From Spongilla lacustris (Eukaryota; Porifera; Demospongiae; Spongillida; Spongillidae): a DNA stretch of 64,000 bases. Both the position numbers and the translations under genes were made by a program. This document shows positions 53,282-63,899 of the stretch, in pieces. The first letter of the stretch is position 1; every line of letters begins with the position of its first letter. The stretch spans positions 1,897,926 through 1,961,925 of the forward strand of contig OX442419.1 of assembly GCA_949361645.1 (NCBI GenBank), written 5' to 3'. The notes below the pieces were generated by a model. It worked only from the letters and a program-made list of their open reading frames with translations. It was not told the origin of the DNA and did not search any database.

Positions 53282-53472
53282 CGCCATAGAATAACTACTT
53301 GGTATAGGAAGGCTGGTACCACAGTTTGATATACGTGAAAGCAGATGCGGTTAAAGTCTTCCTCTACTACATAGTCCTATTTACTACATGGTAAAGGAAG
53401 GCTGGTACCACATTTTCATTATTTGGTCCATACAAAGTAGTAAATCTGGCCAATGCCGTAGAATTGAAGTGT
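53282..53472 (-). repeat. Copy of the satellite-related dispersed repeat next to the importin exon
   Basis: Contains GGAAGGCTGGTACCAC twice, then TCATTATTTGG, AAGTAGTAAATCTGGCCAAT and GCCGTAGAATTGAAGTGT. This is the reverse of the order in the 447-bp satellite. The recognisable similarity ends 3-4 bases before the first importin exon. Confidence 0.8.
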
Positions 53473-53475
53473 GAG

Positions 53476-56400
53476 CAATTGGTAATGAGATCATTGACCC
53501 TACTGGTCAGGCTGACGAGGACAGCTACAAGGCCCTCACTGCTCTCGGCATCCTATCAGCCATCCAGTCCCTCGTCAAGGCAACATACAATGAAGTTGAT
53601 GTAAGAGTGCATGTGTGTGTATGTGTGATGTGTGGTAAGTGCATGTGTATGGTTGTGTGTGTATGTAAAGGGAGAAGATAGGGTGAGTTGAAGAGACAAA
53701 ACAGGCTTTTTTTTAAGGTCCCTGTCAGTATGATGTGTGCATGTGTATCTGATGGACTGTTTTGTTTGGATGAGGTTATGGATCCTTTGCTGTGTACGTG
53801 TTGAGGTGTCACATGGTCCGTCACATTATTTGGCTATAGTTCTTCATCTGGCAGTGACACATTAAAATAAGTACTAGTATTAGTTGTTGTGTCTCTTGAT
53901 GCAGTGGATTACGTCCCCCATGGCCTGCTCCTCTGTATCCAGGCTATTGTTGATTTATTGTACCTACATCCTGTCCCACATCCTGCTCCTCCCACTTCCC
54001 TATGATGATGTAATTTGCGACGTAGCGCTCTTGTGTGGGCGGTTGCCTGCTGCCCTTATAGCACAAGAGAGGCGGTGATGTCATCTAACTCACTGAGGGA
54101 ATGTTTGGGGTTAAATGCCATAGTACTTAATCAGTACCTGGATTTGAGAGGATCTCAATCTTTTCTCCATGTTTGCTATTGATTTAATAATAACATATTT
54201 GTGTCAAGGAGAAAGAAGCAATGACATACATGTGTGCTCACATTTTACATTTTGTTCCCTCAACCTCCCACCTCTCCCTCCCACCTCTCCCTCCCACCTC
54301 TCCCTCCCACCTCTCCCTCCCACCTCTCGTGTTGTGATGATGACCTGCTCTCAGATAATGGCACAGATGGAGGGAACCTTGATAGACATGATAGCCCTTG
54401 TCCTGCAGAATGGAGTACTTGGTGAGCCCACACGCATGCATAAAGAATGGAGCACACACACATGCACATTACATGTAGCACACACATGCACATTAAATGT
54501 AGCACACACATGCACATGCAAAGTATATACATGTACACACTTGGTGCTGTACATATTAATGCTAATAATGATTAATGAACATGCATCTAAAAATCATGTG
54601 CATGGCATGTTGTGCCAATTATTGGTCCCTGTCTAAATAATCTATGGACGTCACAGGCTGTGAGACGTGGTTAAAGAAAGGAAGCTATTGTATTTGCGAC
54701 AAAAGGACTGGCACATCATTTCAGGTGTAGTAGTTTCAGAGACTGAAACACTAAACTCTGGCACGTTAGCTTTAAGTTCACGTAACATACAAACCAGGGG
54801 GGCGCTCCCCAATTATCATTATTATTAAATTTAAGTCAAACTTAATTGCTGTTATTGAGTTGGTATCCATTATGTAATACTAAATTGGATCACCTGATCC
54901 ATCCTCACTCCTCCGCAGACTTCTATGAGGAGATGTTTGCTCTTTTGGACCTCTTCACGACGGTGTCCATATCGCCACGCATGTGGCAGATGTTCCAAGT
55001 GATCTATGAGGCCTTTGGGAAGGATGCCTTTGACTACTTCACAGGTGGGGTGTGTGGCTGTTGTGTGCACCTGACACCTCCACGGCAATGATGTCATTTT
55101 AGCGTGCCTGTTGTGTCTTCTGACCCTTCAGAGATGGTGTCTGTGCTGTACAACTTCATCAGGGTGGATATAGAATCGTTTTTGTCTGACACGAAGCATG
55201 TTGAAGTGATCATATTGATGTGCAAAACGGTGAGGTGTGCTTCCTGTATGTATGCATGCAGTGTGGTGTGTGTGATAGGTATTTGTAAAGGGACCATTAT
55301 TACACATAGCATGTGCACATGTGTTGTTGGACTTATTAATATTGATTTTTAAAATTTGGTTATTAATACCTTCCCACTTCCCTATGATGATGTAATTTGC
55401 GACGTAGCGCTCTTGTGTGGGTGGTTGCCTGCTGCCCTTATAGCACAAGAGAGGCGGTGATGTCATCTAACTCACTGAGGGAAACATTGCATATTGTGCT
55501 GTCTGTATTGTTTATGTTAAAAGTGTGAGTGGTATGTGTGTTGAAGGTGCGAGTGCTGTGTGTTACCATGTGCTAACTGTGTGTGACTTGAGGGGACTTG
55601 AGGGGATTAGGTTTAGCATCAACTCTGTACGTGTGTAGCGTAGTGTACTGATTTGAATGCATGGAGGTGTTAAAACTTGCACCATGACGACCAAACCGTT
55701 TGTTGATTGGCAGATCATGTCAGGTGATCCGGGGGAGGACCCCCAGATCCACGCCTGCAAGCTGCTGGAGGTGTTGGTGCTCCAGTGCCAAGGAAGGATA
55801 GATTCTGTGAGTCTGCTGTGTGGGCGGGGCACTTCAGGGCACGTGTGCGCATGTGTGGGCGGGGGGGGGGGGGGCACCAGGGCACGTGGTGTACCTCATG
55901 TACACAACAAACATTAGGTGTCTCAACAAAATTTGAATTAGGGCTTGCTTACACAAGAGGGCAGTACAAGAGCTGCATACAACAGGACACACCCATCACC
56001 TAGCTGAGCGCTTACCAGTAAAACTTGCTGGGAGCTTTCTCACCTCAAGTCAAAACAAATGCTTTTATACCATTTTTCATCGTTACGCTTTTTTTTTTTT
56101 TTTTTTTGAAATTTCTAGGCACAATTGAATGCAATGTTAGAAGTTCCAAACAGTGTCTGCTTGTAGACATAAAAAACCTTGCAGGGGTGTGGGCTACATC
56201 AATATGGACCATGTAGACCACTTGTACCCATGTAGTCCACTTATACTCTTCTTTCTCTTTGATGAGTTCTTCATTTATCTAGTACATTCCCAGCATAGCT
56301 GAAATCGCCCTGGAGAGGCTAACCAGGGAGTGCAAGACACCCAACCTGAGGACCATGTGCATCCAAGTGGTAAGGTAGTGAAGGGGGCATGTTAGCATTT

Positions 56401-57791
56401 AGGGGGAAGGGGGGGGGGGGGGGGGGGGGGGCAGGATGACCGTACCATAATTCCATGGTTGAACCCCACCCCCCACCCTTCATATGACTTGTCCCCATAC
56501 TACCATATGACTGGTCCCCATCCCTTCTAGGTGATATCCATCCTCTACTACAATCCTGCCATGATGCTAAGTCTTCTGGAGAAGACCCACGTAGCCAGCA
56601 GTCCTGAACCCATCACAACACAGTTCTTCACTCAATGGCTGAAGGATGCAGACTTGTATGGAGGGTGAGTGATGGAGTAATGTGTGTGATGAAATAATGT
56701 GTGTGATGGAGTAATGTGTGTGGAGGGGTGATTGATGGAGTAATGTGTGTGGAGGGGTGAGTGATGGGGTAATGTGTGTGGAGGGGTGAGTGATGGGGTA
56801 ATGTGTGTGGAGGGGTGAGTGATGGAGTAATGTGTGTGATGAAATAATGTGTGATGGAGTAATGTGTGTGTGGAGGGGTGATTGATGGAGTAATGTGTGT
56901 GGAGGGGTGAGTGATGGGGTAATGTATGTGGAGGGGTGAGTGATGGAGTAATGTGTGTGTGGAGGGTGAGTGATGGAGTAATGTGTGTGGAGGGTGTTTG
57001 ATGGAGTAATGTGTGTGGAGGGTGATTGATGGAGTAATGTGTGTGGAGGGGTGAGTGATGGGGTAATGTATGTGGAGGGGTGAGTGATGGAGTAATGTGT
57101 GTGTGGAGGGTGAGTGATGGAGTAATGTGTGTGGAGGGTGTTTGATGGAGTAATGTGTGTGGAGGGTGATTGATGGAGTAATGTGTGTGGAGGGGTGAGT
57201 GATGGGGTAATGTGTGTGGAGGGGTGAGTGATGGGGTAATGTGTGTGGAGGGGTGAGTGATGGAGTAATGTGTGTGGAGGGGTGATTGATGGAGTAATGT
57301 GTGTGTGGAGGGGTGAGTGATGGAGTAATGTGTGTTTGGAGGGGTGATTGATGGGGTAATGTGTGTGGAGGGGTGAGTGATGGAGTAATGTGTGTTTGGA
57401 GGGGTGATTGATGGGGGTAGGGACCTGATAATGACCAATCGTTGGATAGTTATTAGGTAATGTAATGTGATTGATGTTAACTAAAAACTGAAACAGCATA
57501 ATTTACTGAAAGTGATACACACTGTGTTTGTAGTTAGGTATTACTTTCTGTGATTTTCTTCCACCTGATCATCAGGATCCATGACCGCAAGATCTCTGTC
57601 CTGGCATTTTGTTCCCTGCTGCAATGTCCCCTGAGGCTGGAACCAGTCTGCAAACTAGCACCCCAAATAGTGCCCACCGTAATAGGCCAGCTCACGGAAT
57701 TGATTGACTCGTACAAAGGTAAGCCACTGTACATAATACTAGTAACACAAATTCCACCACATGTCCCTTCTAACATACACACACACAGACA

Positions 57792-57844
<53 letters not shown>

Positions 57845-60800
57845 ATTGTGTGCTATGAAAATAAATGCTTCATTCTCACATACATCTAAAAGTCCTCTGT
57901 TTTCATTGGCAGTTATTTTATGACCTTTTTGAGATAAGTAAGGAGTGTTGTGTTGCCATCTGGTCAGCCTATAGTTTGGTGTTGTGATCACATGACTACT
58001 GTTGGGATCACATGACTACTATTGTGATGACTTCTGTTCCTGTTCTTGCCTAGCTGTTGCCCAGGATGAGGAAGATGATGATGAGGAAGACATTGATGAT
58101 GACCAAGAGGAAGATGGTAGGTGTGTGGGTGTGTGCTTGTGTGTGGGTGTACATGTGGTATGTGTGTACATGTGTGTGTATATGTGTGGGTGTGGTATCA
58201 TATAGTTTAATGAGTGGCTTTCTTTCTTCTGTGCAGAGAAGGAGCTGGACAGTGAGGAGGATGGTGTGGATGAGGAGGGAAAGGAGTACCTAAAGACACT
58301 TGCCAAGAAGGTGTGCCTCTGGTGGGGGTAGAGAGTATTTGTAACGGGATCATTATTACTCATAGCATTATTGTCTTACATGTCATTAGGCCACTTGAGG
58401 CATCCATGAGCAATATATGTGGTGTAAATGTTGAATTGTGCATGTTACATCATTGTCATGTTACATCATCGTGCATGTTACATTACATCGTTACGTCATT
58501 GTACATATATTATGTCATAGTGTGTATATTATCATTACATCATCGTGCGTGTTACATTACATCGTTACATCATTGTGCATATATTATGTCATAGTGTGTA
58601 TATTATCATTATGTCATCATACATGTTACATTACATCATTACGTCATTGTGCATATATTATGTCATAGTGTGTATCATTAGTTTACATCATTGTTGCATG
58701 TACACACTGCAAGCAAACTATGGTTATACCAACTGTATACCTTTGGGAAAAGCGCACATAATTTAATTATGTGTGCTTTTCCCAAAGGTATACAGTTCGT
58801 ATAACCACCCGGGCAAAAATTTCATGTTACAGGCGTTTTTGGACTGCTTTTCACGCCAAATCACGTTTTATTTTAACATCATGTCCGCGAGTAAAGTGGG
58901 TCCGAATTAGGGGGAAACTAATAAACAAAAAGATCTGCTAGCAATAGAATCACAGGTACTGGTTTAAAATAAGTGGAGTAACCTTTTACACTATGTTCAC
59001 ATTATAAGTAATAAGAGCTGCAACTATCACAGTTTTGATGCACGCACTTTTAATATACTAGTGCAGTACTACACTTATCACTTTATCATTTTACACCCAT
59101 TCCCTTCTATACTGTAAGCATGCATGAGCCATCTATATCAATGCAGCTCTTGGTTTCCTTTGAAATAAAGACTAGATGTACATGCAGACTTGCAAAGCTG
59201 TGAAACCGCACGCGGTAATGTATAGAGTTCTATGGGCACAATAGAACACATACACGCAGTAAAAGAAATACATCGAAAAAGCATATACAAGCACTTGACT
59301 TCCCCCCAACTTTACTCGCGGACGTGGTGTTAAGATCAGTAGCTTCTTCATAGTTCATCAGAATTAATCTAAATTATACAAAGAGTCCTTAGGTCTATAC
59401 AATAGGATGTTTCGTTCTGAAGATATAAAACAATCAGTAACGAGCTACGTTTCGTGCAAAACCCCACGAAATGGTCAACGTTTTACATCTTCAGAACATC
59501 CTATATTGACCTAAGCTAGGCATTGTATATACCTAGGGTCTCTTTGTATAAAAAATAATTCTGATGAACTATGAAGAAAATACTGCTCTTAAAACAGAAC
59601 GTGATTTGGCGTGAAAAGTGGTCCAAAAATGCGTGTTATACAAACGCCAAATTTTTGCTTGGGTATAGTCTGCTTGCAGTGATGAATGGTTTGCATGAAT
59701 CAGATGTCTGTTGTTATGTGAGAACTGGTGTGTCTGTTATGTGAGGACTGGTGTATCTGTTGTTATGTGAGGACTGGTGTGTCTGTTGTTATGTGAGGAC
59801 TGGTGTGTCTGTTGTTATGTGAGGACTGGTGTGTCTGTTGTTATGTGAGGACTGGTGTGTCTGTTATGTGAGGACTGGTGTGTCTGTTGTTATGTGAGGA
59901 CTGGTGTGTCTGTTGTTATGTGAGGACTGGTGTGTCTGTTGTTATGTGAGGACTGGTGTGTCTGTTGTTATGTGAGGACTGGTGTGTCTGTTGTTATGTG
60001 AGGACTGGTGTGTCTGTTGTTATGTGAGGACTGGTGTGTCTGTTGTTATGTGAGGACTGGTGTGTCTGTTGTTATGTGAGGACTGGTGTGTCTGTTAACT
60101 GCTGTAGGCTTCCAATGCCCTTGTGTCCCCTCTGCTGTAGGCTTCCAATGCTCTTGGTGCTTCAGAGAGCAGTGATGAGGACAGTGAGGGTAGTGAGGGG
60201 GATGGGCTGACTCTACTGGAGATAGACTATGAGACTGTTGTAGATGATGAGGACTTGGTGGATGAGTTCTGTGTCTTCAAGAACACACTGGAAGGTATTT
60301 ATGCAAAGGGTAGGGGCGTGTTCAAATTGTAGATGAGTTCTGTGCACATAGGAAGGTAATTATTTAAATGGAGGGGTGTGTTCACTTGGACTGCAATAGG
60401 GTGCTAGTGTGATTGATCAGTCATTCACATTAAAACATGTGCTACATGTAATGGTTACATGGTTTATTTTGTAACACTTAGTTGCACTGATAAGTGCTGG
60501 CAGTGTGTATCCTTACATTTATTTTCTTCCCCCCCCCCCCCCCCCCAAAAAAAAAAAAAAACCTGTTTAGTGTTGTCAGCTAGTGGGGACCAATGGTACT
60601 CGCTACTCACAAGTGGTCTAACTGCCGAACACCTTGAGAAAATTAAAACGCTATTTGTTACTGCGGATCAGAGAAAGGCAGCAAGAGGTGTGTGTATGTG
60701 TGTGTAGGGGGGATGTGTGTGTGCTTCTTGCTTGTCATATGTTAAATATAGTTATTTTATCTCGAGTGGTTGTCCCACTGCCATTGTGGGGGGGGGGCAA

Positions 60801-60997
60801 TGTCTATTGGTAATGTGGGGGGGGGGGGGGGGGGGGGAAGTTAGTGGCTCCATTGGTAATGTGGGAGGGGCATGTTTGATGTCTTGTTTGTAGTGCCTTA
60901 TCTCCATTCTGTTGCAGATTCACGGAAGATCGAGGAACAAGGCGGGTATCAATTTGTAGTGACTCAAGTACCAAATAATTTTGTATTTTCGTCATGA
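53476..60997 (+). CDS. IPO7/IPO8-like: Importin-7/8 nuclear import receptor, C-terminal half
   Basis: Thirteen exons with GT-AG borders and consistent phase: 53476-53600, 54355-54421, 54919-55044, 55132-55229, 55714-55806, 56283-56369, 56531-56664, 57576-57718, 58054-58116, 58237-58310, 60141-60294, 60571-60687 and 60918-60997 (stop 60995). They give about 452 residues, against roughly 1,040 for a full importin-7. The order matches the family: YKALTALGILSAIQSLV, DFYEEMFALLDLFTTV, MWQMFQVIYEAFGKDAFDYF, ACKLLEVLVLQCQGRID, LERLTRECKTPNLRTMCIQV, FFTQWLKDADLYGG, IHDRKISVLAF, the acidic loop (QDEEDDDEEDIDDDQEED), then DQWYSLLTSGLTAEHLEKI, KIEEQGGYQFVV and a short tail. Importin-7/8 is a Ran-GTP-regulated HEAT-repeat carrier that brings cargo through nuclear pores. 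The N-terminal Ran-binding part is not seen in this window. Either the first intron is very long or the copy is truncated. Confidence 0.93.
53991..54101 (+). repeat. 111-bp repeat, copy 1 (importin intron)
   Basis: CCCACTTCCCTATGATGATG to CACTGAGGGAA. Ends TTCCCT..AGGGAA are inverted, and CGCTCTTGTG returns as CACAAGAG inside. It differs by one base from the copy at 55373-55483. Confidence 0.9.
54256..54328 (+). repeat. Tandem CCCACCTCTCCCT, 13-bp unit
   Basis: Five to six copies in the importin intron, forming a pyrimidine-rich tract upstream of the acceptor at 54354. Confidence 0.9.
55373..55483 (+). repeat. 111-bp repeat, copy 2 (next but one importin intron)
   Basis: One difference (T for C in TGTGGGTGG) from the copy at 53991-54101, same orientation. 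The flanks differ on both sides apart from a shared CCCAC, which suggests independent insertions of a tiny element or a recent local copy. Confidence 0.9.
56665..57415 (+). repeat. Minisatellite repeating the splice donor, about 29-bp unit
   Basis: Units GGAGGGGTGAGTGATGGAGT plus AATGTGTGT, roughly two dozen copies, start exactly at the exon end at 56664 (GGAGG then GTGAGTGATGG). Most units therefore contain the same G-GTGAGT or G-GTGATT context as the real donor. Confidence 0.95.
57775..57842 (+). repeat. (CA)n microsatellite in importin intron
   Basis: CA array with two early interruptions (CAGACACAAAC). Confidence 0.95.
58705..59681. mobile_element. Short inverted-repeat element in importin intron
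   Basis: Ends CACTGCAAGCAAACTAT and ATAGTCTGCTTGCAGTG are inverted. The arms share GCAAAAATTT, TTTTGGAC and TTTTCACGCCAAATCACGTT. A second hairpin lies inside near the right end (CTTCATAGTTCATCAGAATT at about 59344 against AATTCTGATGAACTATGAAG at about 59554). No clear target duplication or transposase was found. Confidence 0.75.
58722..58806. repeat. 85-bp near-perfect palindrome without loop
   Basis: GGTTATACCAACTGTATACC and CTTTGGGAAAAGCGCACATA, then ATTTAATT in the centre, read the same on both strands except at two paired positions. It interrupts the left arm of the surrounding element, whose right arm lacks it, so it is a later insertion. Confidence 0.9.
59706..60097 (+). repeat. Minisatellite, TGTTATGTGAGGACTGGTGT unit (26 bp)
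   Basis: About 15 copies of the 26-bp unit with occasional loss of GTT, ending just before the importin acceptor region. Confidence 0.95.
60095..60150 (+). promoter_or_regulatory. Duplicated 3' splice site of the importin gene
   Basis: CTGCTGTAGGCTTCCAATG occurs at 60099 and again 33 bases later at 60132. Use of the upstream acceptor (exon start 60108) would stay in frame but meet TAG, so only the downstream one (60141) gives the protein. Confidence 0.75.
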
Positions 60998-61095
60998 CTC
61001 TCCAACTTGCACTGTCCAAAAATGTCATATATCGTCTGATGTAATATGAAGTTTGTCACCACATTTTTAGTTACAACCGCAATTTATCCCACCAT

Positions 61096-61158
<63 letters not shown>

Positions 61159-61862
61159 AAAATGTCGTGTTTAAAGAATAAAAAAAAAACGAGCGGATCT
61201 TCGTAATCGTAAATGCTTCGGCGTACCCGTTTTCGACATTAAAGAATGACACCCAGTTCACGCGATTACGTCGTTTAATGTTTAATCGCCGCGGGGGAAA
61301 ATCCTGACTTTGATCATCTTTTACTTTTGCTATCAGATAACAAAGTGCTATTGCCCGCCCAAATGTATACCGATAACAAATATAAATGATCAATGTCAAT
61401 GTGTTAAAACAGGGAGGCACATATATGAGTCAGAGTCCTATTTTTAAAGTCAGTCTTACAACTGATTTTGCACACAAAAAATCGCGACACTACATGTAGT
61501 TCAAATACTACGGCATTAGCCAGATTTACTACTTTGTATGAACCCAATAATGAAAACGTGGTACCAGCCTTCCTTTACCAAGTAGTAAATAGGAAGGCTT
61601 TATACTGAATCAGACCCCGGTGGGGCTTACAGCGCTCCCCAGTATCCACCTCCCTACATTGTCCCTCCCTGTTACTAGTTAGTGCCACCTTTATTGTCCC
61701 CCCCCCCCCCCCCCTCCCAAAAAAAAAAAAAAAAAAAAACCACGGCTTGAATCTTATCATAAACTTCAACTGCACCGCTAACTAAATTAATTATAATCAG
61801 TGCACCGGCAAACTTAATTCGGTTCTAAATCCTGCTGTATACATTCCGCGGTGAGTCACAGT
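60998..61862. other. Downstream of importin: G run and repeat fragments
   Basis: A G run of about 61 bases lies at 61097-61157. A copy of the satellite-related repeat is at 61511-61600 (CGGCATTAGCCAGATTTACT, GGTACCAGCCTTCC). A fragment related to the hAT-like element of 18.6-19.3 kb is at 61610-61740 (GGGGCTTACAGCGCTCCCC, then C and A runs). No AATAAA was recognised after the importin stop. Confidence 0.6.
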
Positions 61863-62299
61863 TCAGTTATTTACGAACTCGAGTGGGTAAACGACCACGA
61901 TGCAGTTCAGAGTATGGCCTTGTATGTTTGACCCGCCAGTTGACACGTCCAAATTTGTACCGGGGTTTCCAGTGTTAACTGCAGTACAACCGCGCCTTGT
62001 TGCAACGACTGTAAATACCACTCCTCTCGGGTAAAGAATGTCGAAGGTAGCTACTGCGTTGGTGGTGTATTCTCCTTCTCCTACCAACTGTATTGGTCCA
62101 ACGTGAGTGCATATAGAAAAAAAAAATAGTACATGTAAGTACAATAATGTAACTTGCTGCCTTACTACTGTTCCAGACGTGACGCCCTGGACGGCAACAG
62201 TCTCGTCTAAGTTCTTATCCCATGACGCTCCTGTGCTCGTCGACTGATTTTGAATTGTTGCTTCTTCGAAGCCGCTGTTTGTAAACTGAAACTTGATTT
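61863..62299 (-). CDS. Last two exons of an unrecognised minus-strand gene
   Basis: Exon 62299-62166 (acceptor TTACAG, donor GTAAGG) reads IKFQFTNSGFEEATIQNQST, then GASWDKNLDETVAVQGVTSG. Exon 62087-61863 (acceptor ATACAG) reads LVGEGEYTTNAVATFDILYP, RGVVFTVVATRRGCTAVNTG and IQGHTLNCIVVVYPLEF, then TGA. Phase matches across the intron, giving about 118 residues. The alternating polar/non-polar pattern and Thr/Ser/Val/Asn richness suggest a beta-sheet protein, and two Cys could pair. I do not recognise the family. Upstream exons would lie at higher coordinates and were not found. Confidence 0.5.
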
Positions 62300-63607
62300 C
62301 TGTAACTAGAGATCATATACTCTCTTATAACGGGGGTAAATAGGCGGGGTCACTAGAGGGTTCGTACCGGTATATACATGTACGTTGACCCAAAATTACA
62401 TGATCATCGCTTTAAATAAACCCCTTCTGGCTTTTAAATTTTATCCCAATATGTTGGTAACAATCGTTTTGTGAGTGAAGTTTCCAAACATGGTATCCTA
62501 TAGTATGAGAAGAAAGCTAACTAGTTCAGCTAGATATTCAGATATATGATATTAGATCATGCGCAGATTCGGGTTATTACCATGCATGGGTCTGATTGCT
62601 ACATCAGATATCCAGATATTAGCCCAATTGAACAGATCAGATTAAATCTGATCCAATCTAACTGATCTGTTTGAGCTTTAGAACGTACCAAGGACCACTG
62701 GCTTCAATTGAGACGCACTGAACTGCGTAGTTATCGGTCATTCAAATTGTATAGGGCTGATAACTAACTGTAGCCATAGATTATTTAGAATCTATGCTGT
62801 AGCATAGCAATGTAGCAATCAATTAAGGATCACTAGATGCATTTACTGAACAAGATTGTCGAAATATTTATTAAAGGATAACTATAAGGCTTGAAACCGG
62901 TAGTTATGGCGACCGATGTCGCAGCATGAGCCGCCGGTTTTCAAGCTTTAAATCGCGCGCATGGCGGTTTCAATAGCAGTATATATTTATGCAATCCGGC
63001 AAGGTAGCGATTTAGCGCTACAGTGCCGGATATGTATATAGGATACTGCATGACCGGCTGTGCATGGGGGTTTCACATGACAACCTGCATCTTATTTTCG
63101 CCTGACTCGTCAGTAACTAATCCATTTATTCTTCTGGGAATATTAATCTGTATATATAGTGACATACAGAAGGATTGCCATATGTATCATACATCTGCAT
63201 AAGATACTGCATTACAAGTGGGCGTGGAAGAAGTGCATGCGCATGCTTGCATGCTCCTTCCTGCGCCAAGCGTGGACTGTTTTGTGCATGGAAAAATGTT
63301 TTGTCACATCAATAGCTATAGGAGTTTGTGGCTAATAATAGAGGTGTGTGGCTAGCCCCTCCCAGTTGTAATCGAGTAACTTACTTGAAGGACCTTGCTC
63401 GATCTCGATTCTCGACCTCTGTAACGTCGACGACCCGATTTAAAACCCGACCGGATTTAAAGCTGGCCGGCCCGCTGTAAAGCCGGTTAATTCAACCGGC
63501 TTTAAAGCCGGTCAACCCGATTTCAAACGTATTCAGCAACTGACCCGCTTTAAAGCCGGTCGACCTGCTTTTAAAAAAACTATATGTATATACGCATGTA
63601 CATGGCT
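62300..63607. other. No gene; several palindromic stretches
   Basis: Notable are GATCAGATTAAATCTGATC (about 62637), the pair GGCTTGAAACCGG / CCGGTTTTCAAGC (62890-62955), and the TTTAAAGCCGG cluster at 63425-63570. No exon is supported. Confidence 0.5.
63425..63570. repeat. Cluster of GACCCGATTTAAAGCCGGT-like palindromic units
   Basis: Six or so units of about 25 bp alternate TTTAAAGCCGG with its complement. The best is the perfect palindrome ACCGGCTTTAAAGCCGGT near 63498. Confidence 0.85.
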
Positions 63608-63899
63608 CAGGGGCGTACGCAGGATTTTATCAGTAAAGGGGGGTTATATAATATTAAACGACACAGGCGAGCCAAATGCGAGCGGGGGGGGGGGGGGGGG
63701 GGGGGGGTCCGAGCGGGAGACCCTTGCGTTTCGCCACATACGAGCGGAGTTAAGGTCCCTCACAGTGCGCGCGTGCCATTCACTTTATCCTTCGCTACTG
63801 GTTATACATATATTTACCTTGCGCACATGTAAAAAAAAAGTTCAGAGCCAAAAGGGGGGTTCGTCCGAACTCCCTCGAACCCCCCTGCGTACACCCCTG
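63608..63899. mobile_element. MITE with CAGGGGCGTACGCAGG ends
   Basis: The left end CAGGGGCGTACGCAGG returns inverted as CCTGCGTACACCCCTG with one mismatch. GGGGGGTT lies inside both ends and a G run at 63685-63707. Ends of this type are typical of hAT-like elements. I could not see a convincing target duplication. Non-coding. Confidence 0.75.

Noticed and set aside
56567..57499. 310-codon minus-strand frame rich in Thr-His-Pro
   Set aside because: It is produced by the splice-donor minisatellite in the importin intron.
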